From Natronocella acetinitrilica (GTDB lineage: Bacteria > Pseudomonadota > Gammaproteobacteria > Nitrococcales > Aquisalimonadaceae), in assembly GCF_024170285.1 (NCBI RefSeq), contig NZ_JALJXV010000003.1, positions 434,001 through 498,000 on the forward strand: DNA of 64,000 nucleotides. Reading direction: 5' to 3'. The translations under genes were made by a program, and so were the position numbers. Positions 24,669-31,609 of this stretch are shown here, in pieces (positions within the stretch are counted from its first letter, which is position 1; every line of letters begins with the position of its first letter). Below the pieces are notes generated by a model. It was not told the origin of the DNA. It saw only the letters and a list, made by a program, of their open reading frames with translations, and did no database searches.

Positions 24669-24698
24669 ATAAAGAAAAACAAGCCGGGGGACACTGGC

Positions 24699-25127
24699 AT
24701 GAGTCGCCACACCGAACAGGACGTTCGCCTGATCGCACACCTCACCCGAGACGCCGTCCTGCGCGACGTCGGCAAGGGGCGGGAAGTGCTGAGTCTGCGC
24801 GTTGCCACCAACTCCTACGCCGGACAGGGCGAGAAGGGCGAGGCGCGCTATCACACCGAATACCACGACGTGGTGAGCTTCGCGAAGGCCGGCCGCTTCG
24901 CCGCACTGATTGACTCCGATCAGCTCGGCAAGGGGGCGAAGATCGCTGCCCGCGGCGAGATCCGCAAGCGAAAGCGCACCGTCAAGGAACTCGAGCGCCT
25001 GGAGGTCACCATCGTCTGCCAGCCGCGGGACATCAACGTCCTGGTGGCAAAGCCGATGGAAAGCGAGCGCACCGCGCTCGCCGCGGATGACCTGCCGCCG
25101 GATGACGAGGACGAGCCGGATATCTGA
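24699..25127 (+). CDS. Single-stranded DNA-binding protein (SSB-like)
   Basis: 142 residues with an OB-fold pattern like that of SSB: DVRLIAHLTRDAVLR, LSLRVATNSY, EYHDVVSFAKAGRFA, a KGAKIAARGEIRKRK strand, then ERLEVTIVC. The C-terminus is an acidic tail (DDLPPDDEDEPDI) comparable to the protein-interaction tail of SSB, but it lacks the usual final Pro-Phe. SSB coats single-stranded DNA in replication, repair and conjugation. Plasmids often carry their own copy, and this one is divergent enough to be a plasmid type. It has its own promoter and starts at an ATG about 10 nt after GGGGGAC. Confidence 0.75.
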   Translation: MSRHTEQDVRLIAHLTRDAVLRDVGKGREVLSLRVATNSYAGQGEKGEARYHTEYHDVVSFAKAGRFAALIDSDQLGKGAKIAARGEIRKRKRTVKELERLEVTIVCQPRDINVLVAKPMESERTALAADDLPPDDEDEPDI

Positions 25128-25159
25128 TCGGGTGCGCCCCGCGCCACCGCGGCCCGCCG

Positions 25160-25978
25160 CTAGGACCGCAGCAGCTGATCGGCGGTGCGAAGCCCGTTGC
25201 TGTAGGCGCGACGGACGCTACCGTTGCGCGCCTGGGTCGAGTCCATGAAGCCGCCGAGCATCGCGTCCACCCGCTGATCGGAGCGCCCATGGGAGTGCTC
25301 GACATGGAAGCTCGTCCCGCCGAGCCGGAAGAGTGTGTTGGCAAGCGGCGAGATATCACCGCCATAGCCGGTGAGATGTTGACTGACGTTGTACTTCATT
25401 CCCATGTACCAGCCGGCCAGAAAATCGGCGTGGAGTTCCATGCGTGCGCCGTTTCGAAAGCGCTGCCTCTCGGTGGAGAACTGGACAATGTGCGCCCACT
25501 CGTGCGCCATGATGCCGGCAATCGCGGTGAGCGCCGCGTTGCCAAGGTGCCTGAACTCCGAGGCCATCAGTTCACGGCCGAAGAGCACGGTGCCATCCCC
25601 GCCGAAGATCGGTGCCGCGGAGGCGAGCGCGTTGGGGCTGCCCGCATCATTGAACATGGAGAACCAGGGCCGGCGACCGAAGGCGCTGTTAAGCGCCTGA
25701 TACTCCACACTCATGCCCTGATCGAGACGCCAGTCGCCGGTGGAGTCCAGGAGCTGGAGCTGCGCACGGAGATCTGCCTGCGAATTGGCCCCGGAGAAGC
25801 CGCAGAAGGCCTGTCCGGCAAGGCCGCCGCGCCCGCCGGAGCGACGCCCACCACCGCCGGAGTCAGGGGAAGAGCCGGGCCTCGCGCCCCCGGGCCAGGC
25901 GGCGTGGAGACAAGAGGTGCTGGTTGCGGCGACCACGGTTGCAATCAGCGCAAGGACCTGGCGGCGTTTGTGATCCAT
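25160..25978 (-). CDS. Exported zinc metallopeptidase-like protein
   Basis: Starting at ATG 25978 behind GGGGAG, the product has 272 residues. The N-terminus (LALIATVVAATSTSC) is a signal peptide, perhaps with a lipid-modified Cys23. A Gly/Ser/Arg-rich linker follows. The catalytic region has IMAHEWAHIVQF (HExxH at residues 159-163) and a downstream ELHADFLAGWYMG, the arrangement of YpfJ-like neutral zinc peptidases in which the Glu or His of the second motif is the third metal ligand. A periplasmic protease role is likely; the substrate is unknown. A GC inverted repeat lies 58 bp upstream of the start. Confidence 0.8.
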   Translation of the reverse strand: MDHKRRQVLALIATVVAATSTSCLHAAWPGGARPGSSPDSGGGGRRSGGRGGLAGQAFCGFSGANSQADLRAQLQLLDSTGDWRLDQGMSVEYQALNSAFGRRPWFSMFNDAGSPNALASAAPIFGGDGTVLFGRELMASEFRHLGNAALTAIAGIMAHEWAHIVQFSTERQRFRNGARMELHADFLAGWYMGMKYNVSQHLTGYGGDISPLANTLFRLGGTSFHVEHSHGRSDQRVDAMLGGFMDSTQARNGSVRRAYSNGLRTADQLLRS

Positions 25979-26036
25979 GATCGGCACTCCCCTGGCAGAC
26001 CGGCTCATAGTCTAGGCGGCATCCAAACGCGCCCAC

Positions 26037-26054
26037 CACCCCCATTTGGGGGTG
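26037..26054. repeat. Inverted repeat CACCCCC-ATTT-GGGGGTG
   Basis: Seven-base perfect arms upstream of the metallopeptidase start; resembles the element at 22281. Possible operator. Confidence 0.35.
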
Positions 26055-26120
26055 ACTTGCCGCCCGGGCGGCATTGGCCCGGGACCTGGTCCTGCGGCCA
26101 CCAGCAGGCGCCATCCCCGT

Positions 26121-26149
26121 TTGTATTAAATGGAAATTAAATCTATAAT
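26121..26149 (+). promoter_or_regulatory. Sigma70 promoter placing transcription start at the ATG
   Basis: TTGTAT, 17 bp, TATAAT. Seven bases after the -10 is the ATG of the PcfJ-like gene, so the mRNA may be leaderless. Confidence 0.7.
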
Positions 26150-26155
26150 CGCCGA

Positions 26156-27364
26156 ATGATGAAAACGCCGATTGCTGCGGAGCCTCTCGCGCCGGGCCTA
26201 CTCCCGCGACGCGAGCGTGCCGACCATGTCAGTGTGGCACGCGCACGACTTGAGGCGCAGAGCCAGCTGCCGCTGATCGACTGGCCACGGATCTGGCGCG
26301 CTGAGCGTGACTGCGACCAGGCGATCAGGCGCCTGGTCGATGCTGGCGCCTCACCCCTGAAAGCGCTCTGCGCCCACACGGCACTCACCCCCCGGGTGGT
26401 GCGGGCACTCCACCGCATCGGCGAGGGCGCCACGCGGGCGCTGGACCATGCCGAGCCCACGCTGGCGCTGCTTTCGGCCACACCGCTTGAGTTCTGGCCG
26501 CAGACAGCCGAAGGCTGGCAGCAGGCCCGGGCGCTTGCCGGGATGATCGCCGCTGGCACCAGCGCCTGCGACTTTCGCCTCGAGGGGCTGATCGATGCGC
26601 CCTTCGAGGCGATGGCGGCAGCGCTTGCGCGGCGCTTTGGGCGAAGCGCCGCGGTGCTCGCCGGACAGGCGAGCTATGACTACCTGGCGTTCTGGGCGGC
26701 CTATGCCGAGGAGGCGCTGCCGCAGGCACCACCGCTTCGCCTCGCAGGCGGGCTGGGGCGCATCGTCCACCGGAGCGAGCAGTGGGATCGGCTGATGGAC
26801 CACGCCCTCTCCGGCGCCATCACCGCCTGGTCACAGCGCTGCCCCGAGGCCCGCGCGGCGGGCTGGCCGGGCATCCAGCCGGCACGGCTTCGCGAGATCC
26901 TTGGCGTGCGCGTCACCGAGCTCACTACACCGGGCGCCTTGGTCGATGAGGCGATCGCGCTACGCCACTGCGCGGGGAGCTACGCGCCGCGCTGCTTCAC
27001 CGAGCACTACCGCCTCTTCTCGCTTGCCACCGACACCCGCCGCTCCACCCTGGCGCTTCGCCTGTGCTCGGCGCCTGGCGAGCCGCTAGCGCGCATCCAC
27101 GAGCACCGCGGTCCGAACAACACGCCAGCGCCTGCCCTGCACGGCCGCGTCGCCGAGGCGCTGATCGAGCGCCTTCATGGCCGCCACCGCCGGGTGCTCG
27201 CTGCCAGCGCGCCGATCAGCGTGCCAGCGGACATGCCCGTGCGAAGCTATGAGTCGCTGCGCGACCACCTCGGCCGCGACACGCTGATGGCGATGATGCG
27301 CGGCGCCGAGCCTGCGATGATACGATTGGCGCTGGCCGGCGAGCGGCAGGCGACAGCGGCGTAG
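26156..27364 (+). CDS. PcfJ-like protein A
   Basis: A 402-residue protein with no ribosome site and a predicted leaderless mRNA. Near residue 270 it has LRHCAGSYAPRC, then RSTLALRL and ARIHEHRGPNNTPAPA, the signature of PcfJ-like proteins found on plasmids and other mobile elements, whose biochemical role is not established. A mid-region motif, SATPLEFWPQ, recurs in the larger paralogue at 31609 (DATPLEFWPRD). The N-terminal ~250 residues are Ala-rich helices. It is followed 19 bp later by a metallophosphoesterase, probably in the same transcript. Confidence 0.7.
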   Translation: MMKTPIAAEPLAPGLLPRRERADHVSVARARLEAQSQLPLIDWPRIWRAERDCDQAIRRLVDAGASPLKALCAHTALTPRVVRALHRIGEGATRALDHAEPTLALLSATPLEFWPQTAEGWQQARALAGMIAAGTSACDFRLEGLIDAPFEAMAAALARRFGRSAAVLAGQASYDYLAFWAAYAEEALPQAPPLRLAGGLGRIVHRSEQWDRLMDHALSGAITAWSQRCPEARAAGWPGIQPARLREILGVRVTELTTPGALVDEAIALRHCAGSYAPRCFTEHYRLFSLATDTRRSTLALRLCSAPGEPLARIHEHRGPNNTPAPALHGRVAEALIERLHGRHRRVLAASAPISVPADMPVRSYESLRDHLGRDTLMAMMRGAEPAMIRLALAGERQATAA

Positions 27365-27383
27365 GGCAGACAGGGCAGGGCGG

Positions 27384-28103
27384 ATGACAGCAGAGATTCT
27401 CTATTGCGGCGACCCCCACGGGGTCTTCGAGCAGATCAACCAGGCGGCCATCCGGCGATCACCCGACGCCATGGTGCTACTTGGTGACTTCGAGCTCGAC
27501 CGCCCGCTCCATGAGGCGGTTGCGGCCGCGCGCTCGGCGAGCGAGATCTGGTGGATTGCCGGCAACCACGACTCCGGCTCGGTCACGCAGTTCGACGCGC
27601 TCTACGCGTCAGCACTCGCCGGGCACGACCTCCACGGCCGGGTCGTCGACATCGCCGGGGTGCGCCATGCAGGGCTCGGCGGACACTTCCAGGGCCGGAT
27701 CTGGTGGGGGCAGAAGCCCGCCCGCGAGGCGCGCTTTGCCACTCGTGCTGCGTTCCTTGAGCGCTGCGGCAAGGGTAACATCTGGCGCGGCGGACTGCCG
27801 CTTGGCCGGCGGCTTGCGATCTTCCCGGAGGACATCGAGGCCCTCGCCGGCCTGCGCACCGATGTGCTGGTCTGCCACGAGGCACCGAGCAGCCACCGGC
27901 ACGGCTTTGGTGTGATCGACGAGCTCGCCCGCACGATGGGCGCCTCGCTGATCGTCCATGGCCACCAGCACGAGGACTACACCGCGCGCCTGCCAGGGGG
28001 CATCGAGGTGCTCGGCGTCGGGCTCGCCGGTGTCGCCTGCCCGCGCGCAGGCTTCATCGTGCCGGGGCGCACCTCCCGGACGCGGGAGCCGGCACGCCCG
28101 TGA
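27384..28103 (+). CDS. Metallophosphoesterase
   Basis: 239 residues with the full calcineurin-like phosphoesterase set: GDPHG near the N-terminus, GDFELD, GNHDSG, a CHEAPSSH loop and HGHQHE. The five motifs bind two metal ions and catalyse phosphomonoester or phosphodiester cleavage. The substrate is not apparent. It follows the PcfJ-like gene by 19 bp with no promoter of its own, so it is likely co-transcribed. Two other phosphoesterases in this window (55116, 60660) are not close in sequence. Confidence 0.85.
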   Translation: MTAEILYCGDPHGVFEQINQAAIRRSPDAMVLLGDFELDRPLHEAVAAARSASEIWWIAGNHDSGSVTQFDALYASALAGHDLHGRVVDIAGVRHAGLGGHFQGRIWWGQKPAREARFATRAAFLERCGKGNIWRGGLPLGRRLAIFPEDIEALAGLRTDVLVCHEAPSSHRHGFGVIDELARTMGASLIVHGHQHEDYTARLPGGIEVLGVGLAGVACPRAGFIVPGRTSRTREPARP

Positions 28104-28109
28104 TATAAT
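28101..28109 (+). promoter_or_regulatory. Extended -10 promoter for the 28135 gene
   Basis: TGATATAAT, overlapping the phosphoesterase stop codon; no clear -35. Confidence 0.5.
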
Positions 28110-28134
28110 ATCGGGTAAATGAAAGGAGTCATCC

Positions 28135-30039
28135 ATGCCGAGCGCACCCCCCGTCCGGACCTTCCGGCACGTCTTCCATGTCGGCGATTTCGATCGTGCG
28201 CAAAAGCGCGCCCACTCCCATGAGGGGTCGGGACTCTCGGTCTGCCGTCACCCCGACGCCTGGCGGGAGATCGCCGGCGCTGGCGGCGAGACCTGGCGCA
28301 TCGACGGGGCGCCAATCCGCCTGCTCGACATCCACCGCCTCGATGACACAGACCGTGCGCGCATTGCCGATTTCGCCGTGCGCGCGGGCTATGCGCGCTG
28401 GCAGAACGTCCATGAAGTGCGCTACTACGACAGCGAGCTCGACGACACGATGACGCTGCGCTTTCTCGACCCGGGCGAGGCGCAGGCCGAGGCGCTCGAG
28501 GTCGACGGCGCGTGCCGCAGGATCCGGGCGCTTGTCGCCACAGACAGGCTTTGTGCCCGGGAGGGCATGGCCGTTGACCTTGTCCTGGTGGAGGATCTGA
28601 TCTGCGTGCGCTACAGCGAGGAGGTCCTCTGGCTTGACGGGGCCTGGTGGCAGGAGCGTCTCGACCCGCTTGCGCTTAGCGCACCGCGCGGGGTGATCCA
28701 CAACACGCGCCTCGGCCAGTTTCGCCGCCGCATCGAGGGCGCACCCGTGGCAAGCGTGGTGCCCGCGGACGCGCCACCCGCACTCACCCCCGAGCGTCTT
28801 CTGGCCGAGCCCTGGCGCGCGCCACTCGACGCAGTCGTCCGCGCGCTGCACTACCACGGCACCACCGCCGCCTTCACCCCCGGGGGACTTCGTGGCGGGG
28901 GCGACGGACTCTTCTGGATCACCGACAATCCGCTCATTGCGAGCACCTACATTCCCGAGAACGGCGGGCTGGGCGTCGCCCTCGAGCTCGATCTCTCCGA
29001 GCGTTTTCCGCGCAAGGTGCAGGTGGAGAGCGAGCACGAGGTGGCGATCGCCGCATCCCTGGGCTACGCGCTCCAGGTGCTTCGCCGTGGCCCGGGCGCT
29101 CGCGTCGAGAGCTGGCAGTGGTTTCGCGATGGCGAGAGCGTGCCGGCCCCAAGCCACGCAGACCTCGCCCGGCACCTCGAAGAGACGCTTGGCTACACCG
29201 GCGAGGCGATCGGTGATCGGCGCCGCTACCGCCTCGCCCTCGAGGCGCTGCCCGATGGCGGTGTCAGGGTGCGCGGCGCAGGCTCCCGTCCTTGCGCACG
29301 GCTCATTCTCCTCGCCGGCGTCGAGCGCCTGTCGGTGCGCGATCTTGGCACCTCGCTGGAGGGCGACCTCAGCGACCCCGATCACCTGCGGGCCGGGGAC
29401 TTCGCTGCCGCCGCGGCCGGTGGCTGCCAGGCGGTTGCCATCAATGATTTCTGCCAGTCGCCGCGGTGGGGGAATTTCGGCCACCGCGCAATCGGCCTCA
29501 CCCCCCGGGGGTTGCAGGCGATCGCCTCCCGCGCGATCCCGGCCGCCCACGCCGATATCCCCGAGAGCGGTTGCACGGACGCGCTACCAAAGAGCCTGGT
29601 GGACTGGCACCGAAACGCCGTGATCGACGCGGCCCTCACCGGCGAAAGCGTCCCGCAGGCCGTGCTCGCGGAGGCGCTCGGCGGCAGCGACCTGGCGCAG
29701 GGGCTACCGGGCACACAGGCGCTCGACGGGCTGCTCTGCCTCGAGCGGCACGTTGATCCGGCCTTCGACGCGCCAGGACTGCACTTTGCGCCGGCGTCAG
29801 CCGGGCCCTCAGGGGCACACGGCAGGCTCGGCCGCGACGGGCGGATCACGCTCTACTGCACCCCCGAGGCCTTTGCCCGGGAGGCGGCCGCCGGGCGCCC
29901 GATCGCCTGCCTGCTCCACGCAGAGGGTCCCGATGGCGAGCCCCTGGCGGCCCGCGCGGCGACGGAGCGGCTCCTGGCCCTCTCTGGGCGCTCCCGCCGC
30001 GAGGCACCTCCCGAGGCCGCCTCGGCCGCCGGCGCCTGA
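28135..30039 (+). CDS. Large protein with ADP-ribosyltransferase-like segment
   Basis: A 634-residue soluble protein behind AAAGGAG. The central part (about residues 237-295) reads LHYHGTTAAF, then GLFWITDNPLIASTYI, then VALELDLSE. This order (H-x-G-T, an aromatic-Thr-Asp-Asn-Pro-x-x-A-x-x-Y helix and acidic strands) is reminiscent of the NAD-binding core of ADP-ribosyltransferases. I cannot fix the catalytic Glu, so this remains a structural guess. The N-terminal 230 residues and the C-terminal 300 are of unknown family, the latter containing AINDFCQSPRWGNFGHRAIG. It lies between two PcfJ-like genes. Confidence 0.6.
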   Translation: MPSAPPVRTFRHVFHVGDFDRAQKRAHSHEGSGLSVCRHPDAWREIAGAGGETWRIDGAPIRLLDIHRLDDTDRARIADFAVRAGYARWQNVHEVRYYDSELDDTMTLRFLDPGEAQAEALEVDGACRRIRALVATDRLCAREGMAVDLVLVEDLICVRYSEEVLWLDGAWWQERLDPLALSAPRGVIHNTRLGQFRRRIEGAPVASVVPADAPPALTPERLLAEPWRAPLDAVVRALHYHGTTAAFTPGGLRGGGDGLFWITDNPLIASTYIPENGGLGVALELDLSERFPRKVQVESEHEVAIAASLGYALQVLRRGPGARVESWQWFRDGESVPAPSHADLARHLEETLGYTGEAIGDRRRYRLALEALPDGGVRVRGAGSRPCARLILLAGVERLSVRDLGTSLEGDLSDPDHLRAGDFAAAAAGGCQAVAINDFCQSPRWGNFGHRAIGLTPRGLQAIASRAIPAAHADIPESGCTDALPKSLVDWHRNAVIDAALTGESVPQAVLAEALGGSDLAQGLPGTQALDGLLCLERHVDPAFDAPGLHFAPASAGPSGAHGRLGRDGRITLYCTPEAFAREAAAGRPIACLLHAEGPDGEPLAARAATERLLALSGRSRREAPPEAASAAGA

Positions 30040-30077
30040 GCGCGGGCCAGGCGCCCGGGCTCCGGGCGGACTCTGGG

Positions 30078-30110
30078 TGGCAGCTGTCAACGGATCGTTG
30101 ACAGCTGCCA
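30078..30110. repeat. Perfect 15-bp inverted repeat between convergent genes
   Basis: TGGCAGCTGTCAACG, 3-nt spacer, then its exact complement. It lies after the 28135 gene and before the end of the GNAT gene. The lack of T tracts makes a plain terminator less certain; a protein-binding or recombination site is possible. The rest of the 150-bp gap shows nothing. Confidence 0.7.
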
Positions 30111-30191
30111 ATGCTTGGACGCATGGCGTGCATGCGATGGGATTGCGTGACGCCGGCGGGGGTGCGCCTGGCAGGCGGATCCGACCAGCAC

Positions 30192-30740
30192 TCAGGCGGC
30201 GGGGGCGGGCATGCTCTTGGCCGCTGGGGCGCGCACCGGCACGGCGACAGCCTCAGGCGGCGAGAGAGACAGCACGGCCTCGATCTCGCCATCACGGGTG
30301 AGCGTCATGCCGTAGCGGCGGGCAAGCCGAAGCATTGCCGCATTGGCCGCCAGCGCCGAGAGGTGGACCGAGCGCGCACCCGCCACCCGCGCTTCGGGGA
30401 TGAGTGCGCCGAGCAGCACGCCACCAAGCCCCTGGCCCTGCCAGGCCGACTCGATACTAAGCGCAACCTCCGCGGGCGCACCCGCCACCGGGCTCCCCAG
30501 GCGGCACTCGGCGACACCGCGCAGCACCCCGTCGATCACAACCCCGAAGCAGCGGTGCGCCGGGTGGGTGGCCTCTGCCGCCAGGCGCTCGAGCAGGGCG
30601 TCCGGCACCACGCCGGCAAAGCGACAGTAGCGCGCGGCGGCGTCAAGCCTGCGATAGTGGGCGGCGACATCTGGCGCATCCGCGCCATCCAGGCGCACCA
30701 GGCGCCCGAGCGGCAATCGGGGGCTTTCGAGAGCTTCCAT
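30192..30740 (-). CDS. GNAT-family N-acetyltransferase
   Basis: 182 residues with the GNAT core: a RYCRFAG region, VIDGVLRGVAECRL, then VALSIESAWQGQGLGGVLL, in which Q-G-x-G-x-G binds the pyrophosphate of acetyl-CoA, followed by LSALAANAAMLRLARRYGM. The acceptor is unknown. Its ATG lies three bases after the stop of the upstream gene, so it is the second gene of an operon and is probably translated by coupling. The C-terminal ~30 residues are Ala/Pro-rich and probably disordered. Confidence 0.85.
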   Translation of the reverse strand: MEALESPRLPLGRLVRLDGADAPDVAAHYRRLDAAARYCRFAGVVPDALLERLAAEATHPAHRCFGVVIDGVLRGVAECRLGSPVAGAPAEVALSIESAWQGQGLGGVLLGALIPEARVAGARSVHLSALAANAAMLRLARRYGMTLTRDGEIEAVLSLSPPEAVAVPVRAPAAKSMPAPAA

Positions 30741-30743
30741 GGT

Positions 30744-31373
30744 TTAGGGGCCGCTCGGCCCGTCAACGTCGCCGCCCTTCAGCGTGCGCTCAAAGTCACG
30801 CAGGCGCTCGACGGCGACCCGGGCATGCTGCTGCGCCTCCTCGAGCGTGCCGCGCACACCGCCGAGATGCTCGCGCCCGGCACGGGTCGCGGCAATCGCC
30901 GGGTCGATGCTGCCAAGAGCGGCATCAAGCGAGGCACAGGCGTCCTCGACATGCGACTCCACCACCCGCCGGGTGGCGGCATAGGCGTTGCGGCCGACGG
31001 CGTGGTAGGCGTGCTCGTCCTCGGCCTCCCCGTCAAAGAAGCTCACCCGCTGCTCAAGGACCCCGACGCAGAGCGCGTCGAGGCTCGCCGAAAGGCGCTG
31101 CGAGAAGCGCGCGAGGCTTGCATCGATCGCCGCGCGATCGGACCCCGACCCCGGCACAAAGCCCCGCGCACTCACCACCGCGGCCGAGCCGCTGGTGTGA
31201 TCGAGCATGCGCACCGAGACCGCTGTCCCGATCGCCTCCGGCGGGTAGATGGCGGCAAGCGACGCAAGCGCCTCGCGCACAGCAGAGCGGTTGCCCGGCG
31301 CGCAGTCCACCTGGCCGCTGATGCGGATCAGTGCGTGCTCCGGGAGTTCACGGACATCGATGCCATCTGCCAT
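30744..31373 (-). CDS. Hypothetical protein, 209 aa
   Basis: Start at ATG 31373 (MADGIDVREL) behind AAGGAG; a longer upstream frame crosses the promoter and is not used. The product is soluble and mostly helical (long stretches such as YAATRRVVESHVEDACASL and LGGVRGTLEEAQQHARVAVERL), consistent with a coiled coil in the second half. No recognised motif. It forms an operon with the GNAT enzyme, and its promoter is divergent from that of the second PcfJ-like gene. Confidence 0.65.
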   Translation of the reverse strand: MADGIDVRELPEHALIRISGQVDCAPGNRSAVREALASLAAIYPPEAIGTAVSVRMLDHTSGSAAVVSARGFVPGSGSDRAAIDASLARFSQRLSASLDALCVGVLEQRVSFFDGEAEDEHAYHAVGRNAYAATRRVVESHVEDACASLDAALGSIDPAIAATRAGREHLGGVRGTLEEAQQHARVAVERLRDFERTLKGGDVDGPSGP

Positions 31374-31410
31374 CACCAATCTCCTTTGCGGCCGACAGAT
31401 CCTGGTTCTA

Positions 31411-31419
31411 ATTATATCA
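31411..31419 (-). promoter_or_regulatory. Extended -10 promoter of the 30744 operon
   Basis: TGATATAAT read leftwards; a good -35 is not obvious. Confidence 0.55.
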
Positions 31420-31455
31420 CGATCAATAAATAGCAACGCCGAACTGGCAGCGCCA

Positions 31456-31484
31456 TTGTCAGGGTTGTGTATATAAATTACAAT
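31456..31484 (+). promoter_or_regulatory. Sigma70 promoter for PcfJ-like protein B
   Basis: TTGTCA, 17 bp, TACAAT; gives a ~115-nt leader. Confidence 0.65.
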
Positions 31485-31534
31485 CAATAAATAATCATTG
31501 GCTGCTGGCACGCGCAAACGGGAGCGGACAGGGC

Positions 31535-31609
31535 ATGGACAAGGGGCAGGCCGCCAGGCGAGGGGCGGACGTGACAGTGGCTGGGCGTGACTCACGGGGG
31601 CCGCGCTGA
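31535..31609 (+). CDS. Possible 24-aa leader peptide
   Basis: A short frame starting MDKGQAARRGADV with a weak GGAG site. Its TGA shares a base with the ATG of the PcfJ-like gene, so it could be a leader peptide that couples translation. The evidence is positional only. Confidence 0.3.
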   Translation: MDKGQAARRGADVTVAGRDSRGPR

